DNA of 64,000 bases from Bathymodiolus brooksi (Eukaryota; Mollusca; Bivalvia; Mytilida; Modiolidae): positions 93,490,233-93,554,232 of the forward strand of contig OY804588.1 of assembly GCA_963680875.1 (NCBI GenBank), written 5' to 3'. Made by a program: the position numbers and the translations under genes. Below the pieces are notes generated by a model. The model saw nothing but the letters and a program-made list of their open reading frames with translations, was not told where the DNA came from and ran no database searches. This document shows, piece by piece, positions 1 to 11,527 of the stretch. How positions within the stretch are numbered: the stretch's first letter is position 1; each line of letters starts with the position of its first letter.

Positions 1-358
1 ATGATCAGAATCGTTTCATGCAGCATTAATGTTAACATATTCGCCTTTGTTTGTCTATAAACAAGAACGAATCATACGTTTTCAATGAATGAACCAACGG
101 CGAAACGAAAAGCTTCATCCGGACGGACAGTATACTGATTTTTTTCAATGGGGAAAACTTTTTAGAATGATATCGCAAATTTACTCCTAATATCATTATT
201 ATTCATTTTGACTTTCAGGTCACGAGTTAACCATTCATGAACAAGTTGTTTGTTGAACTGCTTAATTAACGTTGCATAACTTATGCTTTGCAAATTTTAG
301 GGGGGGGGGGGGGGGGGGAGGGCGCACGCCCCGCACGCCCCCTCTAAATCTGCCTCTG
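1..358 (-). mobile_element. hAT-like element, left-end fragment (same family as 26019-27513)
   Basis: The reverse complement of 230-358 begins CAGAGGCAGATTTAGAGG and then follows the left end of the element at 26019, including the GC-rich run, AATTCGCAAAGC-like stretch and CGTTAATTAAGCAGTTCAA. A G-tract of about 18 bases separates the two halves. The element continues to the left edge of the window; where it ends on that side is not visible. Confidence 0.75.
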
Positions 359-359
359 G

Positions 360-2400
360 ATTCACACCACTGAGAACCTAAGTATACAATAACGATATAT
401 TTTCTCTACTGTAGCATAGCTATTTACAATATTGTAGTAGGTATAGTAAGGACGTTAGGTTTATTGGTGAAGTAAAATTGTATCGAGTACACCTTGCCAT
501 CAACGGGAAACGAACAAGCTTTAATGGAGTATATTTACCTACCATGCGATCGCGGCCTCTGTGACTCTAACATATCTAAGTGGAAGAAAAACATGTTTTA
601 AGTACATTAGATTTACACAATAATGTTTTTAATATCTGAATACCGTAATAATTAGTGTATAATACGCTTTCAAGGACACGCACGCACGCACGCACGCACG
701 CCCGCACGCATTCGTATTGAGTTGTTAGTTTGCTGTTCATTTCTCTCTATGTGTACTTAATACAACGTTATGTGATAATTTTTGGTAGTGAGTTACGTCA
801 TGTTGTTCTCTACTATTCTCCATCAACAAACATGAGGACAATTTTCCGTGTAAAATATTCAGAGTTGCAGAGAACCCTTGATAACGTAAAGTTCACACGA
901 AAACGTCACAAAAATCAACAGAATGGCACGTTTTTCTCAGATCTGAGAGAACGCGGCTGGAGTATTCTGCAGAAAAGCATGGACGTCACAGCACAACGGT
1001 TAAAATTACAAATATTTCTTCCCGGCATTTACCAGTAATTTGTTTTATAGTTTATATACATCACAGCCATCATTTAATGAAAAGTATCAATTGATATGAA
1101 GCTGTATAAACAAACAAGCAAAAACGGAGAAAGAATCAAACAAAGAGACATGGTACTTATTAGAAAAAAGAAGAAACGTTTGCAAGAAATAAATAATGGA
1201 CAAAAAGAGTTGAGACCTGCATGATTAACCAAATCTATTGCTGTCTATAAGAGAGACTTGAACCGCGCCAAAAATATCCTTGGTCTGATCTATTGAAAGT
1301 TCTGTATTTTCATATAAAAAATAATCATACATTTTTAGAATTACAGGTACATTTCTTCTAATATTATCATATAAAAGACATTCCATAAAAAAATGGCAAC
1401 AGTTTTCACAAGTAAGTACATATAAGTACATTATTTGTGTTGGCCTAAAATAAATTAAAAAAAATATCATACTTTTAGAACAGTTTCAAAATTAAATAGA
1501 AAAATAGTAGAAAAGGAGAAAATCGATACCATTAACACACTAATACATGACCGTTCATTATATATGTTTTGTACCTGCATTACAATAAAATGTGGTGTGG
1601 TTGACCTAGTTTTATGGGCCCAAATATTCCCATACATGTACCATATATATATAAATATGAACGTATATGGTCTATGGGATGGACTATTTGGGTAAAGGTT
1701 ATGGGTTATCAATGTAACTAACAGCATGATTTCAGCAATAAAGTGTCATTTCTAGATAACGCAAAACTAAAGATACAAAAACAAACAAAAAACAAAACAA
1801 AAAAACAAAAACAAAAAAACAAAAACAAAATGATCACCGGAAGTCAATAAAATATCATTGAAGTTTGTCTCTAGTACGTCTTGCCAAGCTCTCAGTCCTT
1901 AGTGTTAGTAATCTCGGGTTTCCTAGGTAAGTGGAAATCCAACTGCCATACGAGGACGGGTGCAAAAATCATAAATGTTTGAAGACACAAAAGAGAAATT
2001 ACTAATAAGAAAGGGTAATCAGAAGACGTAAATCGGAGTTGGACAGGAAATGCAATGGCTAGAACAAAACGGATAACATGACAGACAATGATCAATAAAA
2101 CACTATAAAAACAAATTACGATCGAGCAACACTAAAACCAGGGAGGAAATTAGGTCCCCTAGAAGGTTGCTTATTTCCCGCTCCACTAGTCGCATCCGTC
2201 GCGTTAGTCTTGTTGCTAGCATAGTAAAATTTTATATGTATTACGTCATATCGTATATCATTGAAAGCACTTCTTTGATGGTGAGACGCCGAAGTGACAT
2301 AATCCTTATTTATTGTTTGACCTATCGTTTTCTATTGACCATCTAAGCATTTGTAAAACAATAATACTTATTCAAAGTAACAGCGTATTTGTATTTACAG
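360..2400. other. No gene recognised; simple repeats
   Basis: Contains a SINE-A scrap (about 480-565), an ACGC microsatellite (676-711), a CAAAAA-type A-rich repeat (1780-1830) and a dispersed-repeat piece from about 2085. Open stretches here, including 730-1038, show no family resemblance and no convincing splice borders in phase with the polycystin exon at 2401. Confidence 0.6.
2085..2225. repeat. Dispersed repeat R4 (GAGCAACAC / CCGTCGTGTT family), copy 1
   Basis: Shares the order of an ACAGGAAATGCAATG-like stretch, CACTA...AAAAC, GATCGAGCAACACTA, a CTAGAAGG step, CTCC, and CGCATCCGTCGCGTTAG with copies at about 13535-13735, 24235-24335 and 28850-29050. No open frame and no clear terminal repeats; the class is unknown. 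Confidence 0.55.
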
Positions 2401-2530
2401 ATTTTCCCTAATTATACAACTGACGACACTGCTAGTGTTTCAAAATTTATTGACACTTCCGGTGATAGCATAGATTACTACATGAAATCTGGTGACATAA
2501 AACAAGTGACAATGAAAGCTGAAGTAGCTG
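2401..2530 (+). pseudogene. Polycystin-1-like exon 1 (REJ/GAIN-side segment)
   Basis: Preceded by a TATTTACAG acceptor and followed by GTAGGT. The open frame encodes about 43 residues including SKFIDTSGDSIDYYMKSGD, of the kind found between the REJ module and the GAIN/GPS region of invertebrate polycystin-1 proteins. No lesion is visible. It is the first exon I can assign. Earlier exons (lectin, LRR, PKD repeats, most of REJ) are absent from positions 1-2400 or are upstream of the window. Confidence 0.5.
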
Positions 2531-2689
2531 GTAGGTTGTATTTAAGTTTTTGTATTAATTTTTACACGGAAATATGCAGTTTGTTAGCTTTGCTTAGCTT
2601 TGGTTCAGCACTAACATGGTTTATTACATATACATTTTATTGAAATTTACAGTTCCTAAATTATATTATTGCAACATTATTGAATCTCT

Positions 2690-2795
2690 TAGCCGATTTT
2701 ACCATTTAGTTTTCTTACTCTCAAACACTTTATTTGGCTTTCAAATATTTTGGCTTTGGGTGTACCTGAAACGTGTCGTGTACATGAATTAATTT
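2690..2795. repeat. Dispersed repeat R3 (CCGATTTTGGCT family), copy 1
   Basis: Starts near TTAGCCGATTTTACC and contains TTTGGCTTTCAAATATTTTGG and a GTGTACCTGA-type end. The better conserved copies lie at 29098-29240 and 33125-33250. It shows no coding potential. Confidence 0.5.
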
Positions 2796-3237
2796 CTAAG
2801 TTTTCATTAGTGCCATTTTAAATTTCATGCGCTTTCTGTAGAAGTTAACCAATAATTTAACCATCGCTACATTTGTGCAAATCGTAGAACTAAACATGGT
2901 TTTCATTGAAATAACATAATCATTTACCCATTAAAAGTCGGAAAATAAAAATTGGTTCCAATGTTATTACAATTGCATCACTCACAGCTGGTTCTGAATT
3001 ACCACAAAAATATAAACAAAGCAACTGTCAATTCTGGGAAGTCCTCTCGACATTATAATTGTCCCTGTTGATGAATGGGGGGAAGTAGGGAAGGACTTAC
3101 ACTGGTTCCTGGTGACATTATTATTATACATGATAGGAGTTCTTTAATATGGTATGGTATAAAAGGAAAACAAACAAATGGTTTTTCGAATGTTATATTA
3201 TTCATCTATATTGTGATATATCTGTCATTCTGATCTC

Positions 3238-3580
3238 TAACGGTAGTGTAATGAGTAGCGTGCTCGCCTCGAGTGGGGTAAGTCGAAGGTTAGAGCCTCA
3301 GTTGGGTCAAACCAAAGACTATGAAATTAATATTTGTTGTATTTCCGCTAAGCACGCATGATTAAGGACAAAGAACTAAAACTGAATGGCTCGGAAACAG
3401 GATAATGAGTCCGTTTGGAGCGACATGTGATCCCTCGGAATTGTTTCAGTGAGCTAGCACTATAAAAGTCCAGCAAAGCGTGTTAGTCTAGCACAAAACA
3501 TCAGCTCATCACATGTAACTTGTGTTCGCCATGATATAGTGGAAAATTGCTCATTATGCATTAAACATCAATTACTCACT
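3238..3580 (+). mobile_element. SINE-B, tRNA-derived, copy 1
   Basis: Begins with an A-box-like GTAGCGTGCTCGCC preceded by AACGGTAGTGTAATGAG, then a degraded B box. The body AAACCAAAGACTATGAAAT...TTTCCGCTAAGCACGCA and ...CAGTGAGCTAGCACTATAAA matches other copies. It ends with TTCGCCATGATATAGTG...GCATTAAACATCAATTACT and CACTCACTCA. Confidence 0.85.
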
Positions 3581-4519
3581 CACTCAGTATGTTCTTGTAG
3601 ACCATTACACAAACAATATTTGATGCAAAACCGGATGAGTGATTAACCTGGGTACAACTACAGAAAATGGTACAGTTATTACTCAGACCTTTGATGAACT
3701 TTGGACTATGTACCAGTTTCCTGACAGAGGAGACGTAATTGAAAACAATATGATAATTCAGGTAATATACATCACATATGATGTTTATGTCGTTTAACAA
3801 TGATACGACGGAGCAGGCTCTGCTTATTCTACTGGGGCACATGAGTTCAGGTTTTTAGTGGGGCTTGTGTTTCTCGGTCTTTAGTTTTCTGTGTGGTGTT
3901 TTATAGATCGTTATTTGTCCTTTTGTACTGTTTCTTTTGGTCAAATGTAGTATACATATAAAGTTATCAGAAAATTGTTTATGCATTTCTGTGATAACGA
4001 TGTGATTCTACTTTTATCTGATAGCAACTGTGCCCTTGATCATGCCATGACATAGCATTTCACATTAAACAACAATCACTCACTCTCTCGCTGAATAACA
4101 TTACTGCTCGATCTAGTATATATAATTTGAAAAGCACAATAGATTGTAGTATTTATGTAAGCCACTGATTTCTTGTACTGAATATGTTGCATGATATCTT
4201 GCAAAGATGTTGAAAAAATAAGCATATTTCTTGTAGAGGAGAGGTTTAGGGTCATAAACTAGGTTAACATCGCAACATTTTATTGAAGTTCCTGCTCCAC
4301 GCTAGGAGAGTAAGCAGGTACATGTGTAAAAGTGGTTTTTATTTGACCTTTTTGGTTTATTTTCCTCTTCTCAGTGTGGTTTTTATTGATTTTGCTTTGT
4401 TATTACTTGACTTCATTTTAGATTAAAAAAACCCAACATAATAATAAACCGATACATATGTTCCGAACGTTAGTTTCTACTAATGTGGTCACTGCAAAAA
4501 AAACCCACACAAGTAGTAT

Positions 4520-4640
4520 GACTTAAAAAAAATGCACCGAGCGGAGGGAGGCGCGAAAATCTTTTGGATATTTCGTGTGAAAAATCATGATTTTACGCCA
4601 AAAAATCTTATTTTTTTCAATTTTAGGGGGGGGGGGGGGC
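4520..4640 (-). mobile_element. hAT-like element, partial internal/right-end copy
   Basis: The stretch with GCGGAGGGAGGCGCGAAAA and TTTCGTGTGAAAAATCATG matches, in reverse, the right part of the elements at 26019-27513 and 59381-59567. It ends in a G-tract. Terminal CAGNGGCGG sequences are missing on both sides, so it is a degraded copy. Confidence 0.65.
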
Positions 4641-6041
4641 CCTGGGAACCTAAATAAACAATTCCAGTTTTATATAAGAAACTTGCCATGCTACGCACAT
4701 ACCCAACTGAGTAAAATCATGTCTGTGAAATAGGAAACAAAACAACCGAGGATGAACCCAGGTGTTCACGAATGGTAAACGGTTCCAGTTTCCTATACGA
4801 AACCCACCGTATTACGCATATACCCAACCAAGTAAAATCATTTCGGTCAGAGGAAAGAAGAAAAACTACGTACAAGGCAAAAATGAAACGGGGGATGAAC
4901 CCAGGTGTTAGGAAACTTTCGTTAATATTTCTATATTATATAGCTGTTGTTTCGTCCTCCGAATAGTGGCATTTTGTAATGTTCCAGTGTATTAGTTACT
5001 TTTTATTTTTTGCTGTTCTTTTGTTTCCACGAATTGTGTTGTTTTGTACTGTTACTGTGTAGTACTATTTGGTTTTTATTACTGTTGTTTCGTCTCCCCG
5101 AAATATAATGTGTTGTAATCTTACAGTATACTAATTATTAATATTTCGTCTTCCCGAATTGTATTGCCTCTAACTGACATTTACTACGTCTCTAGATTTA
5201 ATTATTGGATTGATGTGTCTACATTTATTATAGTCTAATGGTAAGAGATCACAGAGCTAGTACAAAAGTTATTAAGTCTGAAGATGAAACGTATCCTACA
5301 TTATTTCTACAGTCAAATAATTATCACAATCCCAAAGGTATCATGCATTAATGTTCCTGAAAATAGATATTCGTTTTGTTAATTTAAATTCATGTACATA
5401 AAGGGATTCGAAAATAATTTGTTTGAATTACAAATACACTATATTATTAACAGCTACATATAATTCGTTTGTTAGGTATTATTTATACATGAAATATCAA
5501 ATTAATGAAAACTATGTTCATTAAAGTGTGTTTATCATTTACAAATAATATCAACACTTTATGCATTTACTTTATTATTTGTAGGCACGTGCACGTGTAA
5601 TTGTCAAAAGTGGGTTGCTCGTTTGAAAATAAAATCAGCACTTTATACATGGATTTCATTTTCTAAGCACGTGTTTGACATAATAATTGTCAAAAGGGGT
5701 TGCTCATTTGAAAATAAAATCAAAACTTTATACTTGTAATTCATTTTTGTAGGCACTTGTTTGACATGATAAATTATATTATAACATAAATTAATAAAGG
5801 GACGATTGAAGAGAGAGAATTACATCACAATTATACTACAAAGTCTTCCATCAATCGACTGTTTTCAATATTAGCACTAGTAGACCTAATTTTTTTCATT
5901 TTTTTTTTTATAGATGATACTCTTTTCACATAATCATGTATTTTTTAATCATTTGAAATTGATGGTAGGTATTTTACGCGTGTAATGTATTAGAGGGATA
6001 TTACCAAAGACTTCAATAGAAACACCAAATGATCTGTACAG

Positions 6042-6169
6042 CATCTAGTCAACAATTTGGTGACGAATCTAAAGAGGAAAATAGCGATTTAACACCTCTG
6101 GAGAGAGCGTTTATAGCTTCTCGTATTGCTGAATAGAAGAAGTTCGAGGCTAAAGTGAAAAATGATAAA
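6042..6169 (+). pseudogene. Polycystin-1-like exon 2, with in-frame TAG
   Basis: Bounded by CTGTACAG and GTATGT. The frame reads through the segment LTPLERAFIASRIAE, then meets TAG at 6134-6136, and continues in the same frame as KKFEAKVKNDK to the donor. It ends in phase 0, and the next exon starts in phase 0. The stop therefore looks like a single-codon nonsense change in an otherwise coding exon. The acceptor position is less sure than the donor. Confidence 0.5.
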
Positions 6170-6494
6170 GTATGTCACTAGTATTATGATATTTGGAGAA
6201 AAACAACAACAAAACACCCCCCCCCCCAAAAAAAAATATAAGCCAAAACAAATACAGAAGAAAGCAAAAAAAAAAATAAAAACAAAAAAGGAAGTCACAC
6301 AAATTAAACTCACATTATTTTTCGTCAAGAGATTGGAAATCCAAAATAATTGACGAGACTTTGAGAGCAATAAAATATAAGTGTCTATACAAGATAGCCA
6401 GTCATCGTCTAAGGTCACCTATATATGTATGATTGTACAAAACCACATTGAAAATAGAATTGGGAACATTTCGTATTTTTTTCCCTTTGCATAC

Positions 6495-6775
6495 ATTTTT
6501 TTTTACAGATGATACTCTTTTCACACTTTCAACTATATATCAGTTATATCATGGCGGTCAGTATTATTGGTGGAGGAAACCGGAGTTCCCAGAGAAAACC
6601 ACAGACCTGTCACCAGTCACTGACAAACTATATCATATATTGTTGTATCGAGTACACCTTGACTGAGCAGGATTCGAACTCACAACGTTAGTGGTGAAAG
6701 GCACTGCTTGCATAGGTAATTGTAACTCCAACCTACCATAGGATCACAACAGCACCATATGATTGGGTAACTTTC
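6495..6775 (-). mobile_element. SINE-A, tRNA-derived, copy 1
   Basis: Read in reverse it has a tRNA-like head (GTGAGTTCGAATCCTG is a B box) and then the shared tail domain ending in GATATAACTG. It also contains the GGTGGAGGAAACCGGAG and TGTTGTATCGAGTACACC blocks found in every SINE-A copy. Several short open stretches here are a by-product of the SINE. Confidence 0.8.
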
Positions 6776-7356
6776 GATCTTTTACTGCTATACATTAATA
6801 CATAATTTCAGATTATTAGGAATTGCCGTTTTGTTTTGTTTTTTCTTTTATATAAATAAACAATACCATAAAATAAGAAACTGATCGACTTTTTCTCCTG
6901 TATCCATAAGCAAATGAATGAAGCATATCATTAAAAGTTAGGAAATTGAAAAAGAAACATGAAATTCAGGACAATATATTTTATTTTTCAAACACTAAAG
7001 AAAACATTTTCTTCCGTTTTGATGCGTTTTCTATGCAAGACAAGCCGCGTGACCTTGTCTTACATGGTATTGTCAGCCAATCAAATCGGCCGAGTATGAT
7101 CAATGGAGTCAGCTTCTACGACTACTGCTGTAGCAATATAAATTGTCGTCTTAGTAGATCTAAAAAAGCTTCAAATATCAATTTTACCTGAATTTTAACT
7201 GATTTCCCCTAATAGATTTAATGCGGTTTTAAATAAGTGTGTATTTACTACATTGCACGTGGCGTTGTAATATTTTGTGTAGTAAACATGACATTGACAT
7301 GCGAATGAATGAATGAAATCGACATGCTTTGTTTTTAAGTTGAAACGGAAGAAACA

Positions 7357-7519
7357 GGTACTTGCACTCATCCTTATTGAAGATCTGGGATTTCTTCCAC
7401 TCGTGAGAGAAATTCAGCGTCTTTCCACTCGTTCCGCTACGCTCCTCTCGTGAAAAGACGGAATTTCTCACACTCGTGGAAGAAATCCCAGATCTTCAAT
7501 AGGGACTCGTGTAAGAACC
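7357..7519. repeat. Foldback / palindromic MITE 1
   Basis: Two arms of about 62 bp are inverted copies (left from 7361, right to 7515), including TTGAAGATCTGGGATTTCTT. The loop of about 30 bp reads around CCGCTACGCTCC. No coding content. It lies in the intron before polycystin exon 3. Confidence 0.85.
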
Positions 7520-7844
7520 TATTAGTCGTCAAACAACATTATTAACCCCAGTTTGTGTCCTAGATATAACTACATCATATTACAATGCTAGCAGTTATTA
7601 ATATTTATAAAATAAAATGCTATTAGCATCCTGGAATAATATCCACAAACTGAAAATATACATGCGATGCATTTAAGCTTTATCTCTTAAAATTTGAACT
7701 GTACGTGTACGACAGATAGATTGATTGATTAACGTTTATCACCAACTTTAGCAGTATTTCAGCTATATCGTGGCGTTCAACCTACAGAAATACAAAATCA
7801 AAAACATTCATGTTTATTTTCTAATTGTTATTATTATTTGTCAG

Positions 7845-8073
7845 GTTAAGATTGAAGTTCCAATTTTACTGGCCGCCATAGCCAACCTAGGATGTTATGA
7901 GGATGTTGAACCATCGGAAACAAATGCTTGTTAATGTGCAAAATTCGCACATCAATTCAACGGAAGATGCAAAGCTTATTCCTGAATTGGTAGAAAGTGG
8001 ATTTTATCTTGATGATGTTAGCATAGATTTCAGGGAATCCCATTCCAAATCTACCAAGGAACAACATATCCAG
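7845..8073 (+). pseudogene. Polycystin-1-like exon 3 with one-base frameshift
   Basis: Lies between TTTGTCAG and GTATAG. The first part reads VKIEVPILLAAIANLGCYED in phase with the previous exon and then hits TAA at 7932. The second part, from about 7920, reads on in the next frame (ending KSTKEQHIQ), in phase with the following exon. The length is 229 bases, one more than a multiple of three, although both ends are phase 0. This points to a single inserted base around 7917-7925. It belongs to the GAIN-domain region. Confidence 0.6.
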
Positions 8074-8503
8074 GTATAGTACAATAATACTGAGTCAGAA
8101 AGTCCGCCTTATACCTTAAACATGCCTATCACTGTAACATTTACTATTTATTTGTTTTACTTTGCGTATGTTGAACCACAGTTTCATTATATTGTGTAAC
8201 TGTTTCTGACGGGTCGTCTCCGCAGAAAGGATAGAAGATGCCATGTTCAAACCATACTATATAAAGCTCCAAGGCATATGAGATTAAGAAATTTCACTGG
8301 CGTGTTGTTTTAGAGCATACATTTTGACATCTTCTCAAAAGTTATCGGTCAATAGAAATATTATTATTTGGAGGTGTAATTTGTAAATAACTGTATTGTC
8401 CCAGAGGTATTTTCCTATAATACTGTGAATGAATTCTTAGGTGTATGATATCAAGAAATCCAATAGTAATTTTATTTACTCTCTTTTATAATATTTCATT
8501 TAG

Positions 8504-8972
8504 GTTACATTGTATGATCACACACCATTTTCCTGGGATGAAGAATCTCAGTTTATTTCATCAAAGACAGTAACTATAACTGTCGGAGATGACAACGAAA
8601 CAAATACTGTCATACCATCGAAAATAAAATTGAAAAATTCAGGACAGACAATGACAACGAAGTCCGTCCAGCTCTCAATACCTACTGATGAAACGAAACA
8701 GACGTCACAGATGCCAATGTACAAATTGTTTTGGAAAAATCAATTTGATAATATGGTTGTAAGCATATTCAAAGCCGTTGATGACCTCAACCATATTGTG
8801 TACCTACGCAAAGATAAATAACCCACAGCGGAGGAATATGACTGGCAAAAGACAGTGAGGTCAGGTTATTGGGCATCTAATAATGAAATAAAGTTTTTTG
8901 TTAGCGGAGGGTTATACCAGAGATCAAGTCTCGTTTATTTTGGAATTTTAGTGTCATCGCCGGAGTCGTCAG
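8504..8972 (+). pseudogene. Polycystin-1-like exon 4 (GAIN region), with in-frame TAA
   Basis: Acceptor CATTTAG, donor GTATGA. The frame runs from VTLYDHTPFSWDEES to VYLRKDK, stops at TAA (8819-8821), and continues without a frame change as PTAEEYDWQKTVRSGYW and on to the donor. Family members have a similar stretch just before the GPS region (proline, acidic run, aromatic, D, W), so the sequence after the stop is genuine coding remnant. One codon alone separates this exon from being open. It ends with a one-base overhang. Confidence 0.7.
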
Positions 8973-9267
8973 GTATGATGTATGCAAACAATTGTTGCTG
9001 TAAAATCACGTGTATAAAGTCATCACGAAATGCTTCAAGTTGTAAGCTCGCTTTTACGACATAGCGTAACGTTTCTTTCTTTTTTTTAATTATTTTTTCA
9101 AGATCAGTTCATTTGATTGTGTTAATATATGTTCGTCTAAATATAAATAATTGTATTGGTTGTCTTTAATTCCGGATAGAACAATGCAAGCAAACAATAA
9201 AGACAAGATCTGGCAGCATGAAAGCAATACAAAGTATCTGTATAATATACACATATTTGCATTCCTA

Positions 9268-9530
9268 TGGTCTCGGTGGTGTAATGGTTATAGCCTGTTC
9301 GCCTCGACATCTCAGGAACATAGCTTCAATTTTGGAATGGATAAAAACCAAAGACGATTGAATTGGTATTTGCTGCTTCCATGGTAACCAAGTAGTAATA
9401 TGGTGAAAAAAAAGACTGGTTGGCTCGGTGTTAGTCTAATGTGTCAGAGTCAACCGGAATACTGTTGTTGTTAGAGGCAGTGCTATGCACATTCAGCTGA
9501 GCGTGATGGTCTAGTAATAAGCAGATATTA
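9268..9530 (+). mobile_element. SINE-B, degraded copy 2
   Basis: Starts CTCGGTGGTGTAATGG, with GCCTGTTCGCCTCGA standing for the A-box region and AACCAAAGACGATTGAATT for the body. The B box and tail are eroded. It lies in the intron between polycystin exons 4 and 5. Confidence 0.6.
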
Positions 9531-9656
9531 TCATCTTTTCATCGAAATGTACATTTTTCGCACCATGATACAAATATAAGTTACTTAGTTTATCATCATC
9601 TCGTCAAACATATGTTTTGTTTGCTCCATGATAGACACATCAGTTTTTAATTTCAG

Positions 9657-9789
9657 GTTCGTCTACAGGATTGAACATAACATTAAACATAACAGGACTC
9701 GGATCGTAGAGTACAGAATAATAAGTGCTACAGTGGGATGTAGAGTCTGGGGTGATCTAAATCAAAAGTGGGACAAATCACACTGTGAG
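9657..9789 (+). pseudogene. Polycystin-1-like exon 5 (first half of GPS motif), phase broken
   Basis: Follows TTTAATTTCAG and ends at GAG|GTAATA. The 3' part encodes CRVWGDLNQKWDKSHCEV, the C-x-W...W...C half of a GPS proteolysis motif, in phase 0 with the next exon. The frame that enters from exon 4 (reading S-S-T-G-L-N-I-T) instead runs into TAG at about 9707. The exon is 133 bases and does not fit the one-base overhang before it. A lost or gained base inside the exon is the simplest explanation. Confidence 0.65.
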
Positions 9790-9956
9790 GTAATACGTGT
9801 TTTAATTCCCAATCATTTCTTCTTTAACCCCCTCCCCCCAAAAAAAAATAACAAAAAACAAACAAACAAAAAATGTGAAATACATCTTTAGGAGATAAAG
9901 ATAACATATGAATGAAATAAAGACAAATAATACAAATGCAGATAAATACTAATAGA

Positions 9957-10300
9957 GTGAGTTATTGTTGTTTAACGACAAATTAGGAATTTTTCAGCTG
10001 TATAATGGCGAGACTAAGTGAACGTTAAATGAGATGACGGTGTTTCCAAGAGATTTTCATAGTGCTAGCTCACTGAAACAAAAGTCTGCTGATAGACATG
10101 TCGCTCCACTCGGACTCATTATTTTGATTCCGCGCCATCCTGTCTTTGTTCTTTCTCATTAGCTTTGCGTGCTTATCGGAGAAGAAACAAAATACTATTT
10201 TGATAGTCTTTGGTTTGACCCGATCGGGGCTCGAATCGACGATCTACCACACTAGAAGTGAGTACGATAACTATTACACCACTAATACGCTTAACACCAA
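9957..10300 (-). mobile_element. SINE-B, copy 3 (reverse)
   Basis: Full-length in reverse: tail side begins TTGTTGTTTAACGAC, followed by TTTCAGCTGTATAATGGCG, the TAGTGCTAGCTCACTGAAAC body, and the head CGGGGCTCGAATC (B box, reverse). The A box is altered near 10260. Confidence 0.8.
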
Positions 10301-10834
10301 TAGAACATAGAAATCTGGGAGTGACGCCATGTGCCTGAAAGGGGTAAATATGTTTTAGTAATAATGGTTTTAGTAATAAAAGGAAGACAGAAGAAACAGC
10401 TCCTAAATCTCATCGTAAGATCGTAGCAAAAATATACATGACCACTCATGATTGCTTGCTTGGTATGAGCATTACGATAAAAAGTGGCAGGGTTGACCTA
10501 GTAAAGAATATAATCATCGGGTTGACCTAGTAAAGAATATAATCATCGTGGTGAAAGTTACCATAGATACATAGCCATAATCAACAATATGCTTTATATA
10601 TATACAAAATATCGCGTTATAGCAATGCATGCAAATAACAAATCATATTGAACCCACTCCATATTTACACAATATGAATTTAATCACTAATATATGCCCG
10701 ATGAAACTAATACAAAATGATTGAAAGCTTTTGAAAGCGAAACGTATAATGTATTATAGTTCACCGAATTAAACTTTGCTCGTTTATCAATTTGATATCT
10801 CCATGTTTTTCTTATATTACTTTTATGCTTTTAG

Positions 10835-11065
10835 GTGGATTCAAACTCCACAATAACAGAAACAGTATGTATCTGCACAGATCCACCAGGGAATAGTTTT
10901 GCCACAACTTTTTATGTGCCTCCTAACACCATTGACTTCAGTACAGTATTTACTAAGTTTAACCTTACAGATAATGCTGCAGTATTCTCCACCGTGATAT
11001 GCCTTGTCGTGTATTTATTAATATGTGTATGGGCTCTGAGACAGGACAAGAAAGATATTGACAGG
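10835..11065 (+). pseudogene. Polycystin-1-like exon 6 (second half of GPS and first membrane helix)
   Basis: 231 bases, open and in phase 0 at both ends. It encodes ETVCICTDPPGNSFATTFYV, then PPNTIDFSTVF, then a hydrophobic helix (AVFSTVICLVVYLLICVWAL) and a basic tail QDKKDIDR. The cysteine pair and the PPNxIDFxxVF stretch are typical of polycystin-1 proteins. The HL(S/T) self-cleavage tripeptide of active GPS sites is replaced by PPGN, so this GPS would not be expected to cleave even without the other lesions. Confidence 0.85.
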
Positions 11066-11164
11066 GTATTTATTCTACTCCTATGCTTCTCCTAGTAAAT
11101 TATCCCCCCAATAGTGTATACCACATTATCGTTATTGAAATTGATAGTTCCAAAATAAAATAAA

Positions 11165-11527
11165 CCGCATCGGTGGAGTAATGGTTAGCGTGCTCGCCTT
11201 GAGTGCGGTAGATCGTGGGTTCGAGCCCCGGTTGTGTCAAACCAAAAACTATAAAATTGGTATTTGTTGCTTCTCCGCTAAGCACACAGCATTAAGGGGA
11301 AAGATCAAAGACTGGTGGGTTTGGATTCAGAATAATGTGTCCGAATGAAGCAGTATGTCTACCCGCAGACAGTTGCTTCAGTGAGCTAGCATTATAAAAA
11401 TCCGACTCCGCGTTTGGTCTAGAACAAAGCGGACCTCATCATCACCTCAATGAAAATTAACTGGTTTTCGCCATGATATAACTGAAAAATTGTTGAATTG
11501 GCATTAAACAACAATCACTCACTCACT
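11165..11527 (+). mobile_element. SINE-B, copy 4 (best preserved)
   Basis: Carries an A-box-like TGGTTAGCGTGCTCGCC and a clean B box GGGTTCGAGCCCC about 35 bp later, the expected RNA polymerase III internal promoter layout. The body continues with AAACCAAAAACTATAAAATT and TTCAGTGAGCTAGCATTATA. The tail reads CGCCATGATATAACTG...GGCATTAAACAACAATCACT. It sits between polycystin exons 6 and 7. Confidence 0.9.

Noticed and set aside
730..1038. Possible upstream polycystin exon or separate gene
   Set aside because: The frame is open for 102 codons but has no recognisable motif, no good acceptor and no phase link to the exon at 2401.
6089..6418. A 109-codon reverse-strand frame with F/C/L runs
   Set aside because: It arises from A-tract and C-tract low-complexity DNA on the plus strand and overlaps polycystin exon 2.
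11165..11260. A genuine tRNA gene
   Set aside because: A and B boxes are present but the anticodon arm and acceptor pairing are not, and the same head occurs in several SINE-B copies with a common body and tail.
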